DNA from: Dyella_B humi
GTDB taxonomy: Bacteria; Pseudomonadota; Gammaproteobacteria; Xanthomonadales; Rhodanobacteraceae
DNA: 64,000 nucleotides
Reading direction: 5' to 3'
NCBI RefSeq assembly: GCF_044904605.1
Contig: NZ_JADIKI010000021.1
Location: forward strand, 62,001-126,000
Part shown: positions 39,301 through 51,300 of the stretch, piece by piece
Numbering within the stretch: position 1 is the stretch's first letter
Layout of the letters: each line of letters begins with the position of its first letter
Position numbers and translations under genes: made by a program
The notes under the pieces: generated by a model
What the model was told of the DNA's origin: nothing
Databases searched by the model: none
Seen by the model: only the letters and a program-made list of their open reading frames with translations

Positions 39301-42300
39301 AGTTTCTGCAATAGATACTGCGCTGCATCGGAATAGGTCCGTGCGAGATCCAATCCACTTGCAAAGGCCACACAGCTAGCATCGGGTATCCGCGTTTGCA
39401 CCCGCTCTGCGCACGCTGCATCCTGATCGCACAGCAATATCAGATGCCGCGCGATGTCGTGGCTCTTTGCACCGCTGACGCGAAGCGCTTCCCATGCAGG
39501 GCTGACCAGCAAGATCTGACTGGATGATGCAGACATGGTTCGCGCAGTCGACGCGCGCAGCGCGAGCCTTTCAAGACGCACACATACCGTACCGGCCTCA
39601 TCGCATAGCTCGATATCGAACAGCAGCGATGTATCGTCTGCCGTCTCACCAAGGCTGGGGCGCACGATCGCCCATATGCTCGTGGGGCATGGCCCCAGCA
39701 GGTCCAGCGCGCCTAGGGCAGCAGGTACCCATAACGTATCCGTGCGCGAATCGTCACCCGCATGCACGAGGCCGACCGCGGCTTGCAGCGTCGCATCGAG
39801 CAGACTGGGGTGCAGCGCGTAATCGCCTTGCGTGGCTTGCAACGCCATCGGCAGCGCGATTCGCGCGAACGCCAGGCTCTTCCCAATCAAGAGTTCCTGC
39901 ACACCTTGGAACGCGGTGCCGTAGTGCAGACCCATGCGATCGAACAGCGCGTAGCACTGCTGCGCATCCAGACGCGCAACGTCGCTCTGCACACGCAGCT
40001 CATCCAGGTTATAGAAGGACGGTGTCGTGACCTCCGCAACAATGACTGCACTGCCCTGGCTATATACCGTCGTATCGTCATCGCCGTGAAACTCGAAGGT
40101 GACGGTGTCATCGCCTTGCGGCTGCAGCGACAAATGCACCTCCACACCCTCGGCATCCGCCACGACCGGCCGCAGCCACGTCACATCACGCAGTCGCAGA
40201 GAAACCATCTCACCGATCGACTCACTCACCGCGCGCCGAGCCATTTCCAATTGCACGGAAGCCGGCAGTACACACACGTCGTGCACGACGTGATCGGCCA
40301 GGAAGAACTCCGAGCCACTGAAGCGCGAGCTGAAACGTTGCGCAGCGAAGGTCGACGTGTTGCGATGCAGGAGCGGATGCAGGGTTCCCGCACTCGTTTC
40401 CAATGCCGGGCCGGTCGGAATCCAGTAGTGCTCGCGCGCGAACGGATAGGTCGGCAGGCTGATCCGGCGCGGATACCGCCCTTGCGTGTACAGCCGCCGC
40501 CAATCGAACGGCAAACCTTTCGCCCACAGCTCAAGTATCTTGCTGAGGCGTCCCTTGGCCACCCAGGTGTCTATCATCGCGTCCAGGCCGTCATCCCCGG
40601 CCAAACCTAGCAACGTGTCCTGATGTTGCTTCACCTGTCCGCGATACAGCTCATCGATTACCGTTTCGCCAGACACATAAGCGGCAAGCTTTTCATGCAG
40701 CTCATCGACCGACTGCACCAGAATACCCAGGCGTTCGTCCATCGCCTCGCGGCCGACCTGCAGTGTGTAGGCAAGATCGGCCAGCGCATACTCAACGCCC
40801 GACTCGAGCGCCGACAACAAGCGATACACCTGTTCCTGCAGGCGATCCGCAGTGCGGGCGGAAAGCACCACCAATGCCGGACCTTGCGGCGCGTACGCCG
40901 CTTCCACCGGCGCAGGGCATTCTTCGATCACCACATGCGCATTTGCACCGCCTGCACCGAACGATGAAATGCCGGCAAGACGCGGGGATTCGCGCTTGAT
41001 GCCGTTCACGTCCAGCATGGGACGCTCCCAGGACGACAGTTCCTGCTGCACGACAAAAGGCGTCTGCGCGAAATCGATATTCGGATTAAGTACATCCGAA
41101 TGCAGGCTCGGCACTAATTGTCCGTGCTTGAGCTGCAGAAGCACTTTAGTGACGCCGGCAATACCAGCCGCACTTTCGCAGTGACCGATATTCGACTTAG
41201 CCGAACCGATCGCGCAGTACTGGCGATCGCTTGTCCACTGTCCAAATGCCTTGCTCAAGCCAGCAATCTCGATCGGATCGCCCAGACTCGTGCCAGTACC
41301 ATGCGCCTCGATATAGCTAACTGCGCGCGCATCGATGCGTGCTTCGCGCAGCGCGCGCTCGATGACCTTGGCCTGTGCATTCGGATTAGGCACGGTGAAG
41401 CCATTGGTCTTGCCACCGTGATTAATGGCCGTCGCCTTGACCACGCCGTAGATGTGATCGCCATCGGCCTGCGCTTGCGCGAGTGGCTTAAGCAGCACCG
41501 CGCCCACACCCTCGCCCGGCACATAGCCTTCGCCGCCTTCGCCAAAACTCTCGCAACGCCCCTTGCCGGAGATGAACTTGCCCTGCGCGAGCATGAGGTA
41601 CTTGTTCGGATGAACCGACACATTCACGCCGCCGGCGATCGCCACCGAGCAATCACCGCGCTGCAACGCATGGCAAGCCAGATGGATCGCCGTTAGCGAC
41701 GACGAACACATCGTGTCAAGCATCAAGCTGGGGCCATGGAAGTTGTTGAAATACGAGATGCGGTTGGCGATCGAAGCAGGGCTGCCCGGTACCGCGATCG
41801 GCCTACCTAGCGCCTGTTCCTGCGCGGCAAACATCCGGTACTCCTCATACATCACGCCAACAAACACGCCAACGTCGCCGTCGGTCGTCACGTTATGGCG
41901 CGTGTAGCCTGCATCCTCCAGCGTGGCGTGCACGCATTCGAGGAACAGCCGCTCCTGCGGATCCATCAACTCCGCTTCGCGCGGCGAGATGTTGAAGAAT
42001 AGTGGATCGAACTGATCGACACCGTCGATAAAACCGCCCCACTTGCCATAGCACTTGCCCGGCTTACTGCGGTCTTCGTCGAAGTAGCGCGCGTGATCCC
42101 AGCGCTCCAGTGGAATCTCGGTAATGCTGTCACGACCCTGACTGAGGTTGGCCCAGAACTGGTCCAGGTCCATCGCCTGTGGATAACGGCCTGCCACACC
42201 GATGATCGCGATGTCGCCGACGTCATCACTCGCAGCATGACGCGTGCGGTCTGTCGATATATACCGTGCCTGTTGCGCGATCGGCGCCACAGCGGCACGC

Positions 42301-45300
42301 TCTATCTTGCTTGCAGAAGGCAAGGTGGCGACCGCGGCGACAGCACGTTTTTCGCCCAGCAACTCCGCCATCACTACGCCATGCTGCCGAACGAAATATC
42401 CACTCAACGCGGCGAGCGTTTGATATTCGAAGAAGAGCGTCTTCGGCAGCTGCCCGAATTGCCGCTCCAGCGCACGCGTCAGCTCCAGCACCATGATGGA
42501 ATCGATGCCGTACGCCTCCAATTGCGCTTGCGGATCGATCTTTTGCGCCGGCACTTTCAGCGTGATGGACAGGAAGCGCACGAAGTGGCGAATGGCGCGC
42601 TCATGCATGTCATCCACGCTATCCGCCACAGCTTCGGTGAGTTCCGCTGTCTCAGTGACATGTTGCGACGCTGTCACCGAGGAGGTGCCCTCATCCGCGT
42701 GGCGAGAACCATCGCCTGCCGGCGAGTCGCCTAGCACGCGCAATCCGAGCCGCTGGAATCGTAGACATGCGTTACCGTGCTCATCGCACACATCGATGTC
42801 CACCGTCTGCACGGCATCGCCGTTTGCATAGTGATCGCTCGGCCGCACGACCGCCCACATGTTGTCGGTGCAAGGCGAAAGAATGTCGAGACGATCCAGG
42901 GCGAACGGCAGCATCAGCTTGGGTTCGCGGCCGGCACCGATGAGCAAACCGATCGCCGCTTGCCAAGCCGCGTCCAGCAGACTCGGATGCAATACATACC
43001 GATCCTTGGTCGTCAGCCGCGATGTTGGCAATGCAATCTGCGCAAGCACCACGCCATCGCCGGCAAACAATGCCTGCAACCCTTGGAAGCCTTCGCCGTA
43101 GCGCAGACCAAGCCGGTCGAACATGGCATAGCAAGCCGTAGCATCCAAATGCGCTCGCGTGCATTGCTCACGCAAGCTCGCCAGATTGTGCATGACGGGC
43201 TCGGCCGACGCAGCCACTTCCGTCACCACGCCACGGCTGTAGATCGCGACCTCGTCATTGACTGGTTCGGCGTGAATCTCGTAGGCGATGTCGCCGCGAT
43301 CCTCCGGACGCAACGAAACATGCAGCTCCATGCCTTCTACAGAAGCCAGCGCCGGACGTTCCCACACGATGTCTTTCAGATGCAGCTGGGCCGCCCCATC
43401 CAGCGCCGTACTGACCGCGAAGCGCGCTATTTCCAGCTGAGCAACGCCCGGCAGCACACGCTGTTCGCGCACGACGTGATCGGCGAGAAAGAATTCATGC
43501 CCATCGAAGCAGCTGCTGAAACGCGGTCCTAGCAGATTCGAGGTGTTCCGTTGCAGCAACGGATGCAGCGCGTTCCATGCGGCGGGCGTCGCGGGCAAGT
43601 TCGCGTCGCCTGTAGTGATCCAATAGCGCTCGCGTGCGAAAGGATAGGTTGGCAGGCTGACGCGGCTCGGCTTGCGTTCGCCATATAGGCTGGACCAGTC
43701 CACACGCTGGCCGGTGACCCAGCGTTCCACTATTTGATCCCACCGCCCTTGCGCTGCCCATTCGCGCAACGCGGTAACCATGGCTTCGTCGTTCGTGGGT
43801 AATGCCGAATGTTTCTCGCGCCGCGCCTGGCCGCGATATAGCGCGAGATCGTAGCTCCCTATCCTCTCTCTCCGAAGTGGAGAGGGAGTTGACCCGAGGA
43901 GGCGCATCAATTTTTCGCGTAGATCAGAAAGCGAGTCAGCTACCAAACCTAACCGCTCCTCCATTCCCTCGCGGCCAACCTGCAACGTATACGCCAGATC
44001 GGCCAGCACGATGCCCTGCGCCGACGGCGAATCCAGAAAATTCACCAGCTGTTGCACTTGCTCGTGCAAACGTTCTTCATTGCGTGCCGACAGAACCACC
44101 GCTGCCGGGCTATCGATCAACGGTAGCTTCGCGGCCGCGATGTACTCCTCCAACACAACGTGCGCATTCACACCACCAAAGCCGAATGAGCTGACTCCGG
44201 CGCGGCGCGGCAAGACTTCGCCTTGCGCATTGCGAAGCGCAGCCCATTCATGCGTCTCGCCCACCACATAGAACGGGCTGCCTTCCAGCTGGATATAGGG
44301 ATTGAGCTGTTCGCTGTGCAGACTCTTCACCAGCGTCCGATGCTTCATCTGCAACAGCACTTTCACCACGCCCGCCACACCGGCCGCCAATTCGAGATGG
44401 CCGATATTGGTCTTGACCGAACCCAGTCCACAGTGCGGGGCGTTAACGGTGCTATCGCCCGTCGCCGCATACAGTCCCTGGAAGGCCGCCTTCAATCCGT
44501 TGATCTCCACCGGATCACCCAGCGCGGTGCCGGTGCCATGCGCTTCGATATAGCTCACCGTGCGCGGATCGATACCGGCTTGCTCATAGGCACGCCGCAC
44601 GACAGCAGCCTGCGCATTTGGATTGGGTGCGGTCAGCGAATTGGCGCGACCGCCGTGATTTTCTGCCACACCACGCACTACGCCATAAATATGGTCGCCA
44701 TCACGCTCGGCATCGGCGAGCTTCTTCAACACTAGCATTGCTACGCCTTCACCGCGCACATAGCCATTCGCGTCGGCGGAGAAGGTTTTGCAGCGACCAT
44801 CCTCGCTCAGCATGCCTGCCTTGTTGAAACTGATATGCAGATCCGGCGTGATCAACGTATTGACGCCACCGACAAACGCCATCGACGATTCGCCGCTCTG
44901 GATCGCCGCCACCCCGCGCCGCAAGGCCACCAGCGAACTGGAGCAGGCCGTTTCCACCGGTTCGCTGGGTCCGTGGAAATCGAGGAAATAGCTCATGCGA
45001 TTCGGACCGACCGAAGCCACCGCGCCGGTGGACGAATAACCCTCGATCGCCGTCATCGCGCGCGCAATCAAGGTGCTATAACCCGTCCCCATCGTGCCGA
45101 CGTAAATGGCCGTGTCGCTGCCCGCCAAGGCGGGGCCGGCATAACCTGCGTCTTCCAGCGCCTTCCAGATGTGAATCATCATCAGACGCTGCTGCGGATC
45201 CATCAGCTCAGCTTCCTTCGGCGAGATGCCGAAGAACATTGGATCGAATCTGTCGACATCGTCGATAAAACCGCCCCATTTGATATTGGTGCGGTTGGTG

Positions 45301-48300
45301 TCATGCGCGGGGTCGCCATGCCAGGCACGCCAGTCCCAGCGTTCGACTGGGATCTCGCCGATGCAATCGCGACCTTCCATCAAATTGCGCCAGAACGTAT
45401 CCAGATCGGGGGCCTGCGGGAATTGACCACTCATGCCAATGATCGCGATCGGCTCGTTCGTAGGTGCGGAACTTGACGTCGCCTTGATGGAGCGGCTCCA
45501 GCCACGCGTACGCACACGTTCCTGCGCTCGCACCGGCGAAACCGCATCCACCTTTGGCGATACGACTGTCATAGTCGGCGCGCGAGATGCCGCCATGCCG
45601 TGCGACGCCAGCGAAGCATGATGCTCACGCACCAGATAGCCAGCCAGGTCATCCAGCGTGGGGTATTCGAAGAAGATCGTCGGCTGCAAAGCCAGCTGAT
45701 AGCGCTGATTGATCGCGTTGCCGAACTCTGTGAGCGAAATCGAATCGAAGCCGTATTCGCTCAGTGCGGTTTCGCCATCGATATCTTCCGGGCGTACCTT
45801 GATCAACGCGGACACCAGACCGACCAGTGTGTGTTTCACTTGTTCCGTCAAGTTCGGCATTGCCTCACCGTCATTCCGGCGAAGGCCGGCACGCGGGGAG
45901 AGCACATGGACGTGCTCGGCTTTGAGGAGCGAGGAATCCAGTTTGAACACGTCGCGCGAAGTATTCGAAACGGATGTTGCGTGCTGCGCACGATGTATTT
46001 CTACTGGCCCCCGGCCTTCGCCGGGGTGACGCTGAGGTAGTGTTGCCGCAGTTGAGGAACCACCCACCAGTACTTCACGAATCCGCGCCGCATCACCGGC
46101 CACCACCATGGACTGCGTTTCTCCACTGGCCCAGACCTGGCGTAACGCCGTCACGCCGTCTGACGTACCGAGCGGATGCATGCCAAGCTGACGCGCAAGC
46201 ATCGCGCGTGTCGCCGCATCCACCTGCATACCGCCCTCTTCCCACAGCGGCCAGTTCACCGACAGCGTGCGACCACGACGCAGCCCTTGCGCCACCAGCG
46301 CATTGCGCTGATGTGTAAACACATCCATGAACGCATTGGCCGCCGCGTAATCCGCCTGCCCGACGTTTCCGATCGCACCGGCAATCGACGAAAACACAAT
46401 GAAGCAATCCAGCGCCATGTCGCGGCTTGCCTCGTCCAGATGCAACGTACCGTCCACCTTGGCAGTGAACACCTCACGCAGCTGCGTGGAAGTCTTCTTT
46501 GCGATATAGCTGTCGCGCACCACACCGGCACTGTGGATGATCCCGTCCAGGCTTTCGAATTCCTCGGGAATGCTACGCACCAGCGCCGTCACCGCATCGG
46601 AGTCGCTGACGTCCATCGCTTGATAGCGCACCACCGCGCCCAGAGTTTCCAGTTCACGGATATGCGCTTGAATGCCTTCGTGTATCGGCGTTCGTCCGGT
46701 CAGGATCAGGACCGGGTTACGTACTTGTGTAGCGATCTCGCGTGCGAAGCTAAGGCCCAGACCGCCGGCACCACCGGTAATCAGGTAGACCCCGCTCGCC
46801 TTCCACGGACCGACTGCTGCGGCCGGTGCTGCGAACTCTTCCCAGCCGGCGACATGGCGCGCGCCCTGTACATAGCGTAGCCGCGAGGCTGCGTCATCGC
46901 GGTTGTCGAGCAAGACTTGCGCGACATCCTGCCCTGACTCGACGTCGATCACTTGTCCGCGAATACGCGGATGTTCCAGTTGCGCGGTACGCAGCATGCC
47001 ACCTAGGCCGGCGAAACTACGAGATGGCACCCCAGCGGGCACCGCAATTTGGATTAGGGAATGACCTGCCTCGCGACTGAGCGACTGAAGCTGCTCCAAC
47101 AACGTAACAGCTGCCGCGCCGTAACCGGTAGCCAGATCAGGCTTAGGCGCGCACTCAAAAAACACCGCACCGGGAATGCGCCGTTCAAGCTCGGCGACGC
47201 TGGTTTCCAGTAAATCGCACAGCAGCACCAAATGTCTGGTCGGCACATCTTTCGCTGTAGATAACGCCGATGTGGCAGTCCAGATTGGTCGCAGCAGCAA
47301 CGCCTGATCCGACTCGTCAGTGATCGACACCGCCGTATGAGGCTCTTCGCGTAGTTGGGCACTGATCGCCGCACGCAGCTCAAACTGCCGCAAGCGCACG
47401 CACACAACACCGTTATCGTCGCACAAGTCGATGTCGAGCCGCTGCACGGCCCTATCCGTCGCAACGTCCTCGCTGGCGCGTACGAAAGCCCACATGTTTG
47501 CCTTGCACGGCGCCAGAATCTCCAGGCTACCCAATGCGAACGGCAGCATCAGCGTCGATGCCTGTGGATTCAGACCGAGCGTCGCCTGCAGGGCCGCATC
47601 CATAACACTCGGGTGCAACACATAGTTGCCCCAAGTAGCCTGCGCGGAAGCCGGCAACACGATTCGCGCCAAAAGTTTTCCCTGGCCGACGAACAGCTCG
47701 CTCAGCCCACGGAAAGATGGCCCGTACTGCAAGCCGAAGGATTCATAGCGCGCATAGCACTCCGCCGACTGGATATGTGCGACGACGCACTGCCGCTTTA
47801 TGGCCGCGAGATCGTGTGTCGTCGCACCTGGAGCCGCCGCCTCAATCGCAACCACGCCCTGACTGTAAACCACCGCCTCGCCATCTTCCTGCTGGCTATA
47901 GATTTCGGCGTCGAGATCGCCATCCTCACGCTGGGTAAGCGCAAGATGCAGATCGATGCCCTCAGCGCCGACCCGAACAGGGCGAAACCATGCGATGCTT
48001 TTCCATTGGAGCCATTCGTCGGTGTCGAAAATCTGCTTCGCCGCACAACGTAGCATTTCCAGTTGCGCCACGCCCGGCAGCACGCGATGACCTTGCACGA
48101 GATGATCGGCCAGGAAGAATTCCTCGCCGCTAAAGTGTGCACTGAAACGCAACCCGTCGACGTTCGAAGTGTTTTGGTGCAATAGCGGATGCAGCACTGT
48201 GGCAGTCGACGAAGCGGCAGTGCGAGTCGCGTCACCGAGCGGAATCCAGTAACGTTCCCGTGCGAACGGATAAGTCGGAAGGCTGATGCGACGCGGACGT

Positions 48301-51300
48301 TGGCTTGCCGTATACAGACGCTGCCAATCGAACGATAGACCCTTCGTCCACAGATCCAGCAACTTGCTGTGCTTGCCCTTGGCGAACCACGCATCGATGA
48401 TCGTCGGCAAGTCGTCGTCACCCGCGAATGCGGCTAGCGCCTCCTTGTTACGCTTAACCTGTCCGCGATACAGCTCGTCGACAACGGCCTCACCCGCAAC
48501 ATAAGCACGAAGTTTCTCGCGCAAATCGTCGAGCGAGTGCGCGACGATACCCAGCCGTTCTTCCATGGCTTCGCGGCCGAACTGCAGCGTGTAGGCCAGA
48601 TCGGCCAGGGCGATCTGCTGTGCGTTGGACCGCGTATCGAGAAAGGTCAGCAGACGCTGCGCCTGTTCGCGCAGGCGTTCTTCTTGTCGCGCCGACAGAA
48701 CCACCAGCGCGGGACTATCGAGCGTGGCTGCAGCGCCGGTGGACTCGCGATATTCCTCGATCACCACGTGCGCATTCGCGCCGCCCGCACCGAATGACGA
48801 GATGCCGGCGAGGCGTGGATATTCGCGTTTGACGCCATCGATATCCAGCACCGGTCGCCGCCATGGTGACAGCTCCTGCTGCACGACAAAGGGCGTCTGC
48901 GCAAAATCGATATTCGGATTCAACACGTCCGAATGCAGGCTCGGTACCAATTGCTCATGTTTGAGCTGCAGCAACACCTTGGTCACACCGGCAATGCCGG
49001 CCGCACTTTCGCAGTGACCGATATTAGATTTGGCGGAACCGATGGCGCAGTACTGACGATCGCTCGTCCACTGCCGGAATGCCTTGCTCAAACCAGCGAT
49101 CTCGATCGGATCGCCCAGGCTAGTGCCGGTACCGTGCGCTTCGATATAACTCACCGCTCGCGCGTCAATTCGCGCCTCGCGCAAGGTGCGTTCGATAACC
49201 TTCGCCTGCGCATTCGGATTCGGCACCGTGTAGCCGTTGGTCTTGCCGCCGTGATTAATAGCCGTCGCCTTGATCACGCCATAGATGTGATCACCATCAG
49301 CCTGTGCTTGCGCCAGCGGCTTGAGCAAAACTGCACCCACGCCCTCACCTGGTACGTAGCCCTCGCCACCTTCACCGAAACTCTCGCAACGCCCCTTACC
49401 CGAAATGAACTTGCCTTGCGCGAGCATGAGGTACTTGTTCGGATGCACCGACACGTTCACGCCACCGGCGATCGCCACCGAGCAACCGCCACGCTGTAGC
49501 GCCTGACAGGCCAGATGGATCGCCGTCAGCGAGGACGAGCACATCGTGTCCAGTGCGAGACTGGGACCATTGAAGTTGCAGAAGTACGAGATTCGGTTCG
49601 CGACCGACGCGGCACTGTTGAGCAAGGCCAGATTGCGTCCCCTGGCCTGCTCTTGCGCGGCGAACAGTTGATATTCCTCGTACATCACGCCGACGAACAC
49701 GCCGACGTCACCCTCTTCGGTTACGTTGTCGCGTGTATAGCCGGCATCTTCAAGCGTGGCGTGCACGCACTCCAGAAACAGCCGCTCTTGCGGGTCCATC
49801 AGCTCCGCTTCGCGCGGCGAGATATTGAAGAACAGCGGGTCGAATTGATCCACGCCGTCGATGAAGCCGCCCCACTTACCATAGGTCTTGCCGGTCTTGC
49901 TGCGATCCGCATCGAAGTACTGCGTGTGATCCCAACGTTCCAGCGGAATCTCAGTGATGCTGTCGCGGCCTTGACTTAGGTTGGCCCAGAATTGGTCAAG
50001 GTCTATCGCCTGAGGATAGCGACCTGCCACACCGACGATAGCGATGTCGCCGATGGGGCTCGTTTCCAAAGACGCAACCGCACGCTTTTCGTAGACACCC
50101 TCACGCTGTCCGAAACGCGGGCGACGAACACTCGATGGTGCTGCAGCGGCAGGTGCGCCGGCTTCGCGCGGTTGCGCGGTGGGTGGTATTTCGCGCGGGT
50201 TCTCGCCCAGCAATTCGATCAGGCGCGCACGATGCTGCTGCAGGAAATAGCCGGTCAACGCGGATAGCGTCTGGTACTCGAACAGCAGCGTCTTCGACAG
50301 CGAACCGAAGACCTGCTCCAACGCACGGGTCAACTCCATCACCAGGATGGAGTCGATGCCATAGACCTCCATCTGCGCGCGTGGGTCGATGCTGTGCGTC
50401 GGTCGCTTGAGCGTGCTAGACAACAGGCGTACGAAATAACGCTCGGCCTTATCCTGCAATTCGTCGGGGCCGGTATCGGCTGCATCTTCTTTGCGCGGCG
50501 TGCCCACAGTTACCGCTTTGGCTTCCGGCACCAATTCAGACATAAAGCGCTGAATCATGCCCTCGACAACGAGTACCTGTGGCTGGCCACTAGCGAGGGC
50601 ATGCGTCAACGCCGCGCAGCCGTTCGTGCTGCACAAGGGAAGCAGACCAAGCTGCTGCGTCAAACCCTGTCGCAGAGCTTCGTCCACCTGCATGCCGCCT
50701 TCATCCCACAGCGGCCAATCTATCGCCAAGCTGTGACCGTACCGTAGGCCTTGCGCTTTCAGCGCATTGCGATGATGCGCAAACGCATCCATGAATGCAT
50801 TCGCCGCCGCATAGTCTGCCTGCCCCACATTGCCCAGCACGCCGGAAATCGAGGCAAAGCATACGAAACAATCCAGCACGAGATCGCGGGTTGCCTCATC
50901 CAGATGCAGCGTGCCAGCCACCTTGGCGTGCAATACGGTCGCCAGATCCTCCGGCGTCTTCTTCATGATGAAGCTGTCGCGGAGCACGCCCGCGCCATGC
51001 AGAACACCGTGCAGCGCACCGAATTCGGCCACCACTTCGCGCACGGCGTCGTGCACTGCTTTGCGATCCCCGACATCGAGCGCGCGATAGCGCACGGTCG
51101 CTCCCAGCGACTCCAGCTCGGCAAACTTCGCCTGCGCCGCTTCGCTCGGGTGCGAACGGCCGACAAGAATGAGTGTCGCGCCCTTGGTCCGCTGTGCGAT
51201 ATCGCGCGCGAAGATCATGCCCAGGCCACCCGCGCCACCAGTAATAAGGTATACGCCGCGTTCGCGCCACAAGACATTGCATTGCTCGGCTGCCGTCAGC

